DNA of 36,815 nt. It comes from Ruminococcaceae bacterium UBA1404 (lineage in GTDB: Bacteria; Bacillota; Clostridia; Oscillospirales; Ruminococcaceae). The stretch is from positions 28,985-65,799 of the forward strand of contig DBQC01000019.1 of the NCBI GenBank assembly GCA_002305075.1, read 5' to 3'. How positions within the stretch are numbered: position 1 is the first letter of the stretch; each line of letters starts with the position of its first letter. The position numbers and the translations under genes are program-made. The notes beneath the pieces are model-generated. The model had not been told where the DNA came from, did no database searches, and worked only from the letters and a program-made list of their open reading frames with translations. Positions 6,297 to 15,311 of the stretch are shown piece by piece.

Positions 6297-8637
6297 AGAC
6301 CGCTATCTTCTGCTCGACGGAGGCATGGGCACGCTGCTGCAATCGGCCGGCCTGCAGCCCGGACAGCCCCCCGAGCGCATGAACCTGACCGCCCCCGATG
6401 CGGTGGTGGCCATTCACAAGGCCTATATCGCCGCCGGCGCCGAGGTGATTTTAACCAACACCTTTGGGGCGGCCAACCGGCCCGAGCCCGGTTTTGACAT
6501 CGAGGCCGCCGTTAAAGTCGCACTCGCGTGCGCCAAAGCCGCCCGGGCGGGAACCCATGTGGCCGTGGCGCTGGACATGGGCCCCACCGGCGAGCTTCTG
6601 GAGCCGGGCGGCCTGCTCAGCTTTGAGGAGGCCTACGACCGCTATGCCCGCCTGGTTCGGATCGGGGCCGAGGGCGGGGCCGACCTCATTGTGATAGAAA
6701 CCATGGCCGACCTATTGGAGGCCAAAGCCGCACTGCTGGCCGCCAAAGAAAACAGCGACCTGCCGGTGCTGCTCTCCATGACCTTTGAGGCCGACGGGCG
6801 CAGCTTTGCCGGCGTTCCGGTGGAGGCCCTCGGCGTTGCGCTGGGTCCCATGGGCCCCGATGGGCTGGGAATCAACTGCTCGGTGGGGCCGGCGGGCATT
6901 ATGCCACTGATAGAACGACTGGCCGCCGTGACCGACCTGCCGCTGTTTATTAAACCCAACGCCGGCCTGCCCGACCCGGTCACCGGCCGGCACAACCTGC
7001 CTCCCGACGCCTTTGCCCGGGAGATGGCCGCCCTCACCGAGCTGCCCGGCATTGTGATGGCGGGGGGTTGCTGCGGCACCACGCCCGAGCATATCGCTGC
7101 CCTTAAGGCCACCCTTGCGGGCAAAGCGCCCCGGCCAAGTAGCCCCCGGCGGGTCAGCCGGGTCTGCTCGGCCACCCGGGTGCTGGAGTTAGAGGGGGTG
7201 CACCCCATCGGCGAGCGCATCAATCCCACCGGCAAACAGCCCCTGCGCCAGGCCCTTAAGGCGGGGGATTTGAGCGTGGTGCAGGTCATGGCCGCCGAAC
7301 AGGAGCACGAAGGGGCCGCCATTTTGGACATCAATGTAGGCCTTCCCGGCGGCGACGAGGTGGACCTGCTGCCCCGGGCCGTCAAAGCCGTGCAGGCCGT
7401 GAGCAGCCTGCCCGTTCAAATAGACAGTGCCAACCCCGCCGCCATCGAGGCGGCGCTGCGGGTGGTGAGCGGACGGGCACTGGTCAACTCCACCACCGGC
7501 GAACGGGACAAGTTAGAGGCCATTTTGCCCCTGTGCAAAAAATACGGCGCCATGGTGGTGGGCCTGACCCTGGACGAGGACGGCATTCCCGAAACGGCCG
7601 AGGGCCGTGTAGATATTGCCCGGCGCATCCTATCGGCGGCCGTCGACCACGGACTGGCCCGCGAGGATGTCTGCATCGACTGCCTGACCTTGGCGGCCAG
7701 CGCTTTGCCCGGCAGCGCCGGCGTGACGATAGAGGCCCTGCGCACCGTGCGTGAGGAGCTGGGGCTGCACACCGTGCTGGGCGTGAGCAACATAAGTTTT
7801 GGGCTGCCCAACCGGCCCCTTATCAACCAGAACTTTCTTACCATGGCGCTGCAGGCCGGGCTCACGCTGCCCATTTTAAACCCCGGCAACCCCGGCATGA
7901 TGGGGGCGGTGGACGCCTTTCGCCTGCTGAGCGGGCAGGACAGCGAGGCCCGGGACTTTATTGCCCGCCACAGCGAACAGAGCCCGCCGCCCGCTGCGAC
8001 TGCAAGCGAGGCGCTCAGCCTTGAGGAGGCCATTTTGCGGGGTCTTAAAACCGAGGCCGACCGAGCGGCCCTCAAGTTGCTTGACACCGAGGCGCCCATG
8101 GCGGTGGTGGAGGGGCATCTCATGCCTGCCCTCGACCGTATTGGCCGCGACTTTGAGGCGGGCAGAGCCTTTTTGCCCCAGCTTCTGTCGGCAGCGTCGG
8201 CGGCTCAGGCAGCCTTCGAGCAGGTGCGGCGGGTGCTGCTGGCCGGCGGCGAGGCCCCCGAGGGGCCGCCCGTGGTGGTGGCCACCGTGCAGGGCGATGT
8301 GCACGACATCGGTAAGAATATCGTCAAAGTGCTGCTCGAGAACTACGGCTTTAGAGTGATAGACTTAGGGCGGGATGTGCCGCCCGCCGCCGTGAGCCGG
8401 GCGGTTAGCGAGAGCGGGGCCGGACTGGTGGGCCTGTCGGCGCTGATGACCACCACGCTGCCCGCCATGGCCGAGACCGTGGCGCTGCTGCGCACCGAAC
8501 ACCCCGACTGCCGGGTGATGGTGGGGGGCGCCGTGCTGACCGAGGGCTATGCGCAGCACATTGGCGCACATTTCTATGGCGCCGACGCCGGCCGCGCCGC
8601 CGCCTACGCCCGAGAGGTTTACAGAAACCATGAATGA
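6277..8637 (+). CDS. metH: Cobalamin-dependent methionine synthase without activation domain
   Basis: The 786-residue enzyme transfers the methyl group of 5-methyl-THF to homocysteine through cobalamin. Domains in order: homocysteine/zinc domain (about 1-290), with the three zinc ligands Cys201 (GINCS) and Cys265-Cys266 (GGCCG); pterin-binding TIM barrel (about 300-570) with GERINPTGK and the QIDSANP segment; helical cap (about 590-660); B12-binding Rossmann domain with DVHDIGKN, where His676 is the lower axial cobalt ligand, to about residue 780. E. coli MetH is about 1,220 residues; the activation domain is absent here and is encoded by the overlapping upstream gene. ATG start after AGGAGAG. 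A repeat-rich gap follows. Confidence 0.96.
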   Translation: MGWTLPKDRYLLLDGGMGTLLQSAGLQPGQPPERMNLTAPDAVVAIHKAYIAAGAEVILTNTFGAANRPEPGFDIEAAVKVALACAKAARAGTHVAVALDMGPTGELLEPGGLLSFEEAYDRYARLVRIGAEGGADLIVIETMADLLEAKAALLAAKENSDLPVLLSMTFEADGRSFAGVPVEALGVALGPMGPDGLGINCSVGPAGIMPLIERLAAVTDLPLFIKPNAGLPDPVTGRHNLPPDAFAREMAALTELPGIVMAGGCCGTTPEHIAALKATLAGKAPRPSSPRRVSRVCSATRVLELEGVHPIGERINPTGKQPLRQALKAGDLSVVQVMAAEQEHEGAAILDINVGLPGGDEVDLLPRAVKAVQAVSSLPVQIDSANPAAIEAALRVVSGRALVNSTTGERDKLEAILPLCKKYGAMVVGLTLDEDGIPETAEGRVDIARRILSAAVDHGLAREDVCIDCLTLAASALPGSAGVTIEALRTVREELGLHTVLGVSNISFGLPNRPLINQNFLTMALQAGLTLPILNPGNPGMMGAVDAFRLLSGQDSEARDFIARHSEQSPPPAATASEALSLEEAILRGLKTEADRAALKLLDTEAPMAVVEGHLMPALDRIGRDFEAGRAFLPQLLSAASAAQAAFEQVRRVLLAGGEAPEGPPVVVATVQGDVHDIGKNIVKVLLENYGFRVIDLGRDVPPAAVSRAVSESGAGLVGLSALMTTTLPAMAETVALLRTEHPDCRVMVGGAVLTEGYAQHIGAHFYGADAGRAAAYAREVYRNHE

Positions 8638-8639
8638 GC

Positions 8640-8966
8640 GATAAGCCCCGGATGATTGGCAAGCAATAGGGCTTCCAAAGGGGCTTAAAAACCTCGGAGC
8701 AGGGGAAGGGCCATGCCCTCCCCCTACTCATTTTGCCTTGCAAAATGCGTCCGCTGCGGCGGGGTTATTCAAATGGAAGTGGGGGCTCGCCGTTCTCACA
8801 CATCTCCCCCGCAGCGCAGCTTTAAGTTAGATGGCAAAAGGATTCCAAAGGGGATTTAAGATCTCGGGGCACCGCCCCAAACCCCGCAAGCTTTTTGTAA
8901 AAAACTTGACTAAAAACTTTAGTTAAAATGAATGAAACCTTGAGTTGGTTGGCAAGCACCGGAAAT
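8640..8966. repeat. Modular intergenic repeat, copy B (composite)
   Basis: The 388-base gap between metH and the lipoprotein gene contains no credible gene. It holds GATTGGCAAGCAATAGGGC and CTTCCAAAGGGGC near 8652-8684, a GGGC/GCCC hairpin near 8705-8724, the stem CATTTTGC/GCAAAATG (8729-8736 and 8740-8747), the block CGTCCGCTGCGGCGGGG, then TATTCAAATGGAAGTGGGGG, CTCGCCG and, at 8938-8958, CCTTGAGTTGGTTGGCAAGCA. The same modules occur at 1-122, 20545-20890, 27761-27925 and 36728-36815. Confidence 0.85.
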
Positions 8967-8974
8967 GCCCACAC

Positions 8975-9009
8975 AAAGCAAAAAACCGCCTATGGCGGTT
9001 TTTTGCTTT
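8975..9009 (-). terminator. Bidirectional intrinsic terminator
   Basis: Arms AAAGCAAAAAACCGCC (8975-8990) and GGCGGTTTTTTGCTTT (8994-9009) are perfect complements around a TAT loop, with T-tracts on both strands. It lies 17 bases after the stop codon of the lipoprotein gene. Confidence 0.92.
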
Positions 9010-9025
9010 TATTTCTTATCCTGAT

Positions 9026-9640
9026 TTAGAATATCCTCTGTACCGCAGCCCGCACCTGGCGGCGCAGCAGCCAAATGGCCGCACCCAGCACAACCGCCGC
9101 CGCCATCAGCCACGCAGGCGACATATGGGGCAGCACAGCGTCCTCGGGGCCGGTGTAGGTCAGGGTGTCGGCGGGGGTATGTTCGCAGCTTAGGTAGACA
9201 AAACCATCGCCCTCAAGGCGCAGCGTGACCACGCTGGCATAGAGCGGGGTCTTGCCGTCCTTGGGATCAAGCCCCTCCACCCACAGGGTGAGCACATCCT
9301 CGGTCTGGGCGGCGTCGGTCACCCTTATGGGAGTACTGTTGGCTCCCGCCTTTTTCTCAATGCCATCGGGGGCCATGCCGTCTTTGTGCTCCCAGCTCTC
9401 GCTGAGCCAGCCCGAGTCTGCAAGGGCGGCAAGATAGGTGTCAGCCAGAGCGTCGAGGTCGCCGGTGTCCACGGTGGGATAGGCGGGCGGCTCGGGTTGT
9501 TCGGGCTGCTCAGACTGCTCGGGCTCGGAAGCCGAGGTCGGCTCCGAGGGGGGCTGCGGCTCTTTTTGGCAGGCGACCAGCCCGCCGATCAGCAGCAGTC
9601 CGGCGGCAAGCAGCGCCAATATGCGCAGTTGTCTATTCAT
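9026..9640 (-). CDS. Putative lipoprotein with C-terminal membrane anchor
   Basis: The product is 204 residues from the ATG at 9640, which has AAAGGAGGATACTT directly ahead; an upstream GTG has no site. Residues 7-24 are a hydrophobic signal peptide ending in the lipobox LVAC, with Cys24 as lipidation site. A Pro/Glu/Ser/Gln-rich linker follows (about 25-55), then a soluble domain of about 120 residues (DALADTYLAALADSGWLSE onwards) and a second hydrophobic segment (WLMAAAVVLGAAIWLL) close to the basic C-terminus. It is thus tethered at both ends outside the membrane. I do not recognise the family. It stands alone between metH and ddl with its own terminator. Confidence 0.8.
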   Translation of the reverse strand: MNRQLRILALLAAGLLLIGGLVACQKEPQPPSEPTSASEPEQSEQPEQPEPPAYPTVDTGDLDALADTYLAALADSGWLSESWEHKDGMAPDGIEKKAGANSTPIRVTDAAQTEDVLTLWVEGLDPKDGKTPLYASVVTLRLEGDGFVYLSCEHTPADTLTYTGPEDAVLPHMSPAWLMAAAVVLGAAIWLLRRQVRAAVQRIF

Positions 9641-9840
9641 AAGTATCCTCCTTTTAGGGGACAATGCGGTTAAAACTCGATAACAGCCCTATTTTATCAC
9701 GAATTGTTGGCTTTGCATAGAGCATCTGCCCCATTTGTATAAAAGTGTATATTCTACGGGCATTTACTGCTTAGGGCGCCGGCTTTCGTGCTACCGGGGT
9801 ACCGCTCTTCATATACATGGATATGGGCACCTTTGGCCGC

Positions 9841-9869
9841 TTGTCAGTCGGCTTTAAGTGTGTTAATAT
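9841..9869 (+). promoter_or_regulatory. Promoter of the ddl-murI-argS operon
   Basis: TTGTCA (9841-9846), a 17-base spacer and TAATAT (9864-9869) predict a start near 9876. This supports the TTG start of ddl at 9904, since the in-frame ATG at 9817 would not be transcribed. Confidence 0.75.
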
Positions 9870-9903
9870 AAAGTTTACGAAATCTGTTAAGGGAGATAGG
9901 GTT

Positions 9904-10974
9904 TTGAGAAAGCTATCTGTGGCCGTTCTTTTTGGTGGAGTGTCCAGCGAATACAGTGTATCGCTGCGCAGTGCCCGTTTTATACTGGAAAACCTAGACC
10001 GGGATCGATTTGAGCCTCTTGCGGTAGGCATTACCCGCGACGGCCGCTGGTATTTGTACGACGGCCCCATAGACCGCATTGAAAACGACAGTTGGCACAA
10101 GGATAATGCCCATCTTATCCATGCGGCCATCACCCCCGATCGGGGCCTGAAAAGCCTTGTGGCTCTGGACGGCAGCGGGATGTTTATTCCGGTGGATGTG
10201 GCCTTTCCGGCCGTTCACGGCCAAAACTGCGAGGACGGTGCCCTTCAGGGCCTGTTTAAGCTGGCAGGTATCCCCTGCGTGGGCAGTGGCGTAACGGCCA
10301 GTGCCCTGTGCATGGATAAGGAATTTACCCATATCATCATGGAGCGGGCCGGCATCGATATGGCCCCCTATTTGTGCGTGCGCCGCCGGGATATGGAGGA
10401 TATGGATGCACTCTGCCGCCGGGTGGCCGACACTTTGGGCTATCCGGTCTTTGTAAAGCCGGCCAATTCGGGCTCCTCGGTGGGGGGCAGCCAGGTGCGA
10501 AAGCCCGAGGAGCTGCACAAAGCCCTGCTCACCGCCTTTGACGAGGACCACAAGGCCCTGATTGAGGCCCTTATTGTGGGGCAGGAGGTGGAGTGCGCCG
10601 TCTTTGGCGGCGACGACCTCATCGCCCCTTTGGTGGGCGAGATTGTGGCCCCCGACGGCTTTTACGACTACGAGAGCAAGTATCTCAACGACAACGCCTC
10701 GCTGCACATTCCGGCCCGCATTCCGGCCGCCGCCGCCGAGCGGGTGCGCCGCACCGCCATCAAGGTGTTCGAGACGGCCGGCTGCCGGGGTCTTGCCCGG
10801 GTGGACTTTTTCTACTGTCCCGAGGGCAACCGGGTTGTCTTTAACGAAATCAACACCCTACCCGGCTTTACCTCCATCAGTATGTACCCCAAGCTGCTGG
10901 CCGCCTCCGGACTAAGCGGCCGAGCCCTGGTCAGCGGGCTGATTGACATCTGCCTGGAGGATGCCCGTGGATAG
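9904..10974 (+). CDS. ddl: D-alanine--D-alanine ligase
   Basis: The 356-residue ATP-grasp enzyme joins two D-alanines for the peptidoglycan stem peptide. The likely start is TTG at 9904, 8 bases after GGGAG and downstream of the promoter (protein begins LRKLSVAVLFGGVSSE). Motifs: N-terminal substrate loop FGGVSSEYSVSLRSA (the usual His after Glu is Tyr), GIPCVGSGVTASAL, ATP-binding VFVKPANSGSSVG, the omega loop YDYESKY whose final Tyr matches the residue linked to D-Ala-D-Ala rather than D-Ala-D-Lac formation, and the Mg site VVFNEINTLPGFT. It overlaps murI, coupling dipeptide synthesis to D-glutamate supply. Confidence 0.95.
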   Translation: MRKLSVAVLFGGVSSEYSVSLRSARFILENLDRDRFEPLAVGITRDGRWYLYDGPIDRIENDSWHKDNAHLIHAAITPDRGLKSLVALDGSGMFIPVDVAFPAVHGQNCEDGALQGLFKLAGIPCVGSGVTASALCMDKEFTHIIMERAGIDMAPYLCVRRRDMEDMDALCRRVADTLGYPVFVKPANSGSSVGGSQVRKPEELHKALLTAFDEDHKALIEALIVGQEVECAVFGGDDLIAPLVGEIVAPDGFYDYESKYLNDNASLHIPARIPAAAAERVRRTAIKVFETAGCRGLARVDFFYCPEGNRVVFNEINTLPGFTSISMYPKLLAASGLSGRALVSGLIDICLEDARG

Positions 10975-11824
10975 CCGCCCCATCGGCGTGTTCGACTCGG
11001 GCGTGGGTGGGCTGACCACTCTGCGGGAACTTAGCCGCATTTTGCCCGGGGAGGACATCCTCTACTTTGGCGACACCGGGCGGGTGCCCTACGGTACCCG
11101 GGGCGAGGATACCATTGTGCGCTACGCCATGGAGATTATCCAGTTTCTTACCCGCCGCTCGGTTAAAATGATTGTGGCGGCCTGTGGCACCGTGAGCGCC
11201 ACGCTGCCCGAAACGGTGGCCCGCAGCCTGAGTGTGCCTTTTACCGGGGTGGTAGAGCCCACAGCCAAGGCGGCCGCCGGACAGAGTGCCTCCGGGCGCA
11301 TTGCGGTGCTGGGCACCCCGGCCACCATCCGCTCGGGGGCTTTTGAGCGGGCCATCCGGGCGCTGCGGCCCGAGGCCGAGGTGACGGGTCAGGCCTGTGC
11401 CCTCTTTGTGCCGCTGGCCGAGAGCGGCCTCATCGAGGCCGACAACCCCATTGCCCGGCTTACGGCCGAGATGTATTTAACCCCGCTGCTAAACCAGGGC
11501 ATCGACACGGCCATCCTAGGCTGTACCCACTACCCCCTTATGGCTCCGGTTATCGGCCATGTGCTGGGCGAGCAGGTGCAGCTCATTGATGCGGGGGCCA
11601 CCACGGCCCGCCATGTCAAAAACATCCTTGCGGCCCTCGACCTGCTGGCCTCGCCCGGTCGGCAGGGGCGTTGCGACTTTTTTGTTACCGACGCCATCGA
11701 GCGCTTTGTAGACATTGCCCATATCTTTTTGGGCCGACCCATCACGGGCAGCGTGACCCGGGTGCCCATCGAGGCCCTGCTCTTAGAGGGGCCATCTTAT
11801 ACCACACAGGAGCCACTTCAATGA
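10967..11824 (+). CDS. murI: Glutamate racemase
   Basis: The product is about 285 residues and makes D-glutamate for peptidoglycan by a two-base mechanism. Key motifs: IGVFDSGVGGLTTLREL at the N-terminus, YFGDTGRVPYGTRG, and the two catalytic cysteines at about residue 73 (AACGTVSAT, where most enzymes read ACNTAS) and 186 (LGCTHYPLM). The GTG at 10967 lies 6 bases after GGAGG and is preferred over the ATG at 10961, which abuts the site. It overlaps the end of ddl by 8 bases and its stop overlaps the next ATG. The Asn-to-Gly change next to the first Cys is uncommon. Confidence 0.94.
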   Translation: MDSRPIGVFDSGVGGLTTLRELSRILPGEDILYFGDTGRVPYGTRGEDTIVRYAMEIIQFLTRRSVKMIVAACGTVSATLPETVARSLSVPFTGVVEPTAKAAAGQSASGRIAVLGTPATIRSGAFERAIRALRPEAEVTGQACALFVPLAESGLIEADNPIARLTAEMYLTPLLNQGIDTAILGCTHYPLMAPVIGHVLGEQVQLIDAGATTARHVKNILAALDLLASPGRQGRCDFFVTDAIERFVDIAHIFLGRPITGSVTRVPIEALLLEGPSYTTQEPLQ

Positions 11825-12243
11825 ATAAAGATGTTTTAATCACCATACGGGGGGAGCAGCGGGCCGACGGCCAGCGCGACTTTACCGAAATGACCGTAAC
11901 CGGTCGGATGCGACAGCTTGGCGGACACTACTTTCTTCACTACCGCGAGCGGCAGGAGCACGGCTTTGCCGACCACCGGGTGGTGCTCAAATTCGAAGGG
12001 CAGGACCGGGTGACCATGCAGCGGGTGGGACAAGCCCGCAGCCGCCTGATGATCGAGCGGGGCCGCCGCCATATCTGCCGCTACGGCACCGGCTACGGCG
12101 ATCTGCTCATCGGCATCAGCGGCCGGCGCATTACCGGCGGCCTGGGTGCCGAGGGTGGGGCCGTGGAGTTTAGCTATGTGATGGATATAGACAGCCAAAC
12201 CCTCTGCGAAAATAAGGTTCATATCACTGTAAAGGAGTGTTAG
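11821..12243 (+). CDS. DUF1934 / YwiB-like protein
   Basis: This 140-residue protein begins MNKDVLITIRGEQRADGQ and fits the DUF1934 family (B. subtilis YwiB), a predicted small beta-barrel of calycin type with unknown function. The pattern ends in VEFSYVMDIDSQ before a short tail, as in the family. The ATG overlaps the murI stop (ATGA), and argS starts 3 bases after its stop, so it is co-translated. A DUF1934 gene next to argS is also seen in Bacillus (ywiB-argS), which supports the call. The substrate or partner is unknown. Confidence 0.85.
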   Translation: MNKDVLITIRGEQRADGQRDFTEMTVTGRMRQLGGHYFLHYRERQEHGFADHRVVLKFEGQDRVTMQRVGQARSRLMIERGRRHICRYGTGYGDLLIGISGRRITGGLGAEGGAVEFSYVMDIDSQTLCENKVHITVKEC

Positions 12244-12246
12244 CCC

Positions 12247-13935
12247 ATGCCAGTAAATCCTATTCGGGACGCCAGACGGGCTGCCAAGACCATGATTGGT
12301 CAGGCGGTGGCCGCCCTCTGTGCCGAGGCCGGCATCGCACCCGATGCCCTGCCCCCCTATAAAGTGGACGAGCCCGCCGACCGCAAAAACGGCGATTTTG
12401 CGGCCAACGCCGCCATGGTGTGGGCCAGAACGCTTAAAAAATCGCCCCGGGCCATTGCCGAGGCCATTGTGGCCGGCATGAGCCAAAAGAGCACTGCCTT
12501 TGACCGGGTGGAGGTGGCCGGGCCGGGCTTTATCAACTTTTATTTAGCCGACGGCTGGTACACCGAGGCCGTAAAAACGGTGCTGCGCCGGGGCGAGGGC
12601 TTTGGCCGCAGCGACTTTGGCCAGGGCAAGCGGGTCAATGTGGAGTTTGTATCGGCCAACCCCACCGGCCCCATGCACATGGGCAACGCCCGGGGCGGCG
12701 CCATTGGCGACTGTCTGGCCGCCGCAATGGACTGGGCCGGCTACGATGTGACCCGGGAGTTTTATATCAACGACGCCGGCAACCAAATTGAAAAGTTCGG
12801 TCTCTCGCTTGAGGCCCGTTATCTCCAGCACTGGCAGAAGGACTACCCCTTCCCCGAGGACGGCTATCAGGGCCTCGACATTGTGGACCACGCCGAGGAC
12901 TATATCGCCCAGTATGGCGACCGGCTGCTGGATTTGCCCTCTAAAGAGCGGCAGGCGGCGCTGGTGGACTATGCGCTGCCCAAAAATATCGCCGCCCTAA
13001 GAGAAGATTTGGGCCGCTACCGCATCGAGTACGATGTGTGGTTCAAAGAGAGCAGCCTCTATGAGAGCGGAGCGGTGGAGGACACCATCAAGCTGCTCAT
13101 CGAGCGGGGTCTCACCTATGAAAAGGACGGCGCCCTCTGGGTTAAGGCCAGCGAGTTTGGCAGCGACAAGGACGAGGTGCTTGTGCGGCAAAACGGCATT
13201 CCCACCTATTTTGCCGCCGACATTGCCTACCACATAAACAAATTTGCGCGGGGCTTTGACCTCTGCATCAATGTGTGGGGAGCCGACCACCACGGCCACG
13301 TGGCCCGCATGAAGGGCGCCATGGACGCCGTGGGGCTTAAGGGGGACAAGCTGACCGTTATCATCATGCAGCTTGTGCGCCTGATGCGTGAGGGACAAGT
13401 GGTCAAGATGAGCAAGCGCACCGGCCGTTCGGTCACTCTGTCCGATTTGATGGAGGATGTGTCCATTGATGCGGCCCGCTTCTTCTTTAATATGCGCGAG
13501 CCGGGCAGCCCGCTGGACTTTGACCTTGATCTTGCCAATTTGCAGGACAGCCAGAACCCCGTGTTCTATGTGCAGTACGCCCATGCCCGCATTGTGAGCA
13601 TTCTTAAGAATATGTCGGCCGAGGGCATAAGCCCCCGCCCCTTTGAAGAGGTGGATTTTGGCCTCTTAATCGAGCCGCAGGAGCGCCAGCTTATTTGGCG
13701 CCTCAGTATGCTGCCCGAGGTGATTATTGCGGCGGCCCAGTACCACGACCCGGCCAAGCTGACCCACTATATTGTGGCGGCGGCCACCGACTTCCACAGG
13801 TTTTACGACACCTGCCGCTGCCGGGTGGAGGATAAGGACCTGATGCAGGCCCGGCTCAATCTCTGCCTTGCGGCGCAGGTGGTGCTAAAAAATACGCTGT
13901 CCATGCTCAAAATTGACGCCCCCGACCGGATGTAG
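12247..13935 (+). CDS. argS: Arginyl-tRNA synthetase
   Basis: The 562-residue class I synthetase charges tRNA-Arg. The N-terminal Add-1 domain covers about 1-115. The class I signature is SANPTGPMHMGNARGG at about residue 136 (HIGH variant HMGN from His144), and the KMSKR loop appears intact at about 387 (VVKMSKRTGRSVTLSDL). The C-terminal anticodon-binding DALR domain contains FYVQYAHARI and ends LSMLKIDAPDRM, a typical ArgS end. It is the last gene of the ddl-murI-ywiB-argS unit and is followed by a terminator. AAGGAG lies ahead of the ATG. Confidence 0.97.
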   Translation: MPVNPIRDARRAAKTMIGQAVAALCAEAGIAPDALPPYKVDEPADRKNGDFAANAAMVWARTLKKSPRAIAEAIVAGMSQKSTAFDRVEVAGPGFINFYLADGWYTEAVKTVLRRGEGFGRSDFGQGKRVNVEFVSANPTGPMHMGNARGGAIGDCLAAAMDWAGYDVTREFYINDAGNQIEKFGLSLEARYLQHWQKDYPFPEDGYQGLDIVDHAEDYIAQYGDRLLDLPSKERQAALVDYALPKNIAALREDLGRYRIEYDVWFKESSLYESGAVEDTIKLLIERGLTYEKDGALWVKASEFGSDKDEVLVRQNGIPTYFAADIAYHINKFARGFDLCINVWGADHHGHVARMKGAMDAVGLKGDKLTVIIMQLVRLMREGQVVKMSKRTGRSVTLSDLMEDVSIDAARFFFNMREPGSPLDFDLDLANLQDSQNPVFYVQYAHARIVSILKNMSAEGISPRPFEEVDFGLLIEPQERQLIWRLSMLPEVIIAAAQYHDPAKLTHYIVAAATDFHRFYDTCRCRVEDKDLMQARLNLCLAAQVVLKNTLSMLKIDAPDRM

Positions 13936-14003
13936 GGGCAGGATAGCCCGCCGAGGGTTTATCCAAAAGGGGCTGCGGCCCTAAACGGCTTTATAAAACA
14001 TCA

Positions 14004-14037
14004 AAAAGGCTCTGTTCGAAACCGAACAGAGCCTTTT
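14004..14037. terminator. Bidirectional terminator between argS and dnaJ
   Basis: Arms AAAAGGCTCTGTTCG (14004-14018) and CGAACAGAGCCTTTT (14023-14037) pair perfectly around an AAAC loop. T-tracts occur on both strands, so it can end both converging transcripts. Confidence 0.93.
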
Positions 14038-14041
14038 ATAT

Positions 14042-15193
14042 TTATTCACGCCGATCTCTAAACCTGTGAAAAAAACCCCGGCGCTTCTGGTAGTTTTTTT
14101 CGCCCAGCGTCTTTTCAAAGGCCGACAGAGCGTTTTTCTGCTCTCGGGAAAGATTGGTGGGCACCTCAACCTCCACCCGCACATACTGGTCGCCCTGACC
14201 CCGGCCGTTTAGGTAGGGAATGCCCTTGCCTTTTAGGCGGAATATGGTGCCGGGCTGAGTGCCCTCGCCCACGGTGTATTTGACCTTGCCGGTCAAGGTG
14301 GGCACGGTGACCTCGTCTCCCAGCACAGCCTGGGCAAAGGTCACGGGCAGGTCGCACCACACATCAAAGCCTTCCCGGCGGAAAATCGGGTCGGGCCGCA
14401 CCGAAACGGCCACATTCACATCGCCGGGCGGGCCGCCGTTGAGGCCGTGGTCGCCCTGTCCTCGCAGCGAGAACACCTGTCCGTTGTCGATGCCGGCTGG
14501 TACGGTTACCTCCAGCTTGACATCCCGGCGCATACGACCCTCGCCGGCACAGTTGGGGCAGTGCTCCTTGATAACCCGGCCCCGGCCCCGGCAGCGGGGG
14601 CAGGTTTTTTGGGTCTGCACCACGCCGATGATGGTGCGCTCGGTGGTGCTCACCCGGCCGCTGCCCCCACAGTCGGGGCAGACCTCGGGGGAGGTACCGG
14701 CCTTGGCGCCGCTGCCCGAACACTCGGGGCAGGTTTCGCGGCGGTTTATGTTCAGGGTCTTTTTGCAGCCCAGCGCCGCCTCCTCAAAGGAGAGCACCAG
14801 GCCGATGTCGATATCGCCGCCCCGGATGGGGGCGTTGGGGTTGCGGGCCCGGGTGGCGCCGCCTCCAAAGCCAAAGCTGCCAAACAGGCTGTCGAACAAG
14901 TCGCCCATATCGCCCATGTCAAAGCCGCCAAAGGGGCTGCCGCCACCGGCGAAGTTGGGGTCTACCCCCATGTGGCCATACTGGTCGTACCGGGCCTTTT
15001 TCTCGGGGTCCGAGAGCACCTCATAGGCCTCGTTTATCTCCTTAAACCGTGCCTCGGCGGCCTTATCGCCAGGGTTGAGGTCGGGGTGATTGTCCTTGGC
15101 CAACTTTCGAAAGGCCTTTTTTATTTCATCGTCCGTACTCGAGCGGGTTACGCCCAGCACTTCGTAATAGTCCCGCTTACTGTTCTGGGACAA
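14042..15193 (-). CDS. dnaJ: Chaperone protein DnaJ
   Basis: The type I J-protein (about 383 residues) stimulates DnaK ATPase. J domain residues about 7-70 with the HPD triad (DNHPDLN), then a Gly/Phe-rich linker (GGGSPFGGFDMGDMGD). The four zinc-finger repeats are CPECSGSG, CPDCGGSG, CPRCRGRG and CPNCAGEG. The C-terminal client-binding domains follow. The TTG at 15193 lies 8 bases after GGAGG and gives LSQNSKRDYYEVLG; the GTG at 15202 overlaps the binding site itself. Last gene of hrcA-grpE-dnaK-dnaJ, 118 bases after dnaK, with GC-rich inverted repeats in the gap. Confidence 0.96.
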   Translation of the reverse strand: MSQNSKRDYYEVLGVTRSSTDDEIKKAFRKLAKDNHPDLNPGDKAAEARFKEINEAYEVLSDPEKKARYDQYGHMGVDPNFAGGGSPFGGFDMGDMGDLFDSLFGSFGFGGGATRARNPNAPIRGGDIDIGLVLSFEEAALGCKKTLNINRRETCPECSGSGAKAGTSPEVCPDCGGSGRVSTTERTIIGVVQTQKTCPRCRGRGRVIKEHCPNCAGEGRMRRDVKLEVTVPAGIDNGQVFSLRGQGDHGLNGGPPGDVNVAVSVRPDPIFRREGFDVWCDLPVTFAQAVLGDEVTVPTLTGKVKYTVGEGTQPGTIFRLKGKGIPYLNGRGQGDQYVRVEVEVPTNLSREQKNALSAFEKTLGEKNYQKRRGFFHRFRDRRE

Positions 15194-15311
15194 GGCCGTC
15201 ACCTCCCATCATCCCACCGAGGGGCCCGGAGGCAAGTGCCCCCCGAGCCCGCTGGGATGTTTCTGTGGTATTTTATGCCGGGCTATACCCGGATTGTTCG
15301 CCGGACGGCGA

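Noticed and set aside
8640..8966. CRISPR array
   Set aside because: The repeated modules are of different lengths, scattered, and in two orientations without regularly spaced unique spacers; no cas gene is in the window.
9817..9903. N-terminal extension of ddl from the ATG at 9817
   Set aside because: It would cross the promoter at 9841-9869 and adds residues not found in D-Ala-D-Ala ligases; TTG at 9904 has a good RBS.
14004..14037. tRNA-like GTTCGAAAC sequence
   Set aside because: It is the loop side of the bidirectional terminator between argS and dnaJ; no cloverleaf can be drawn around it.
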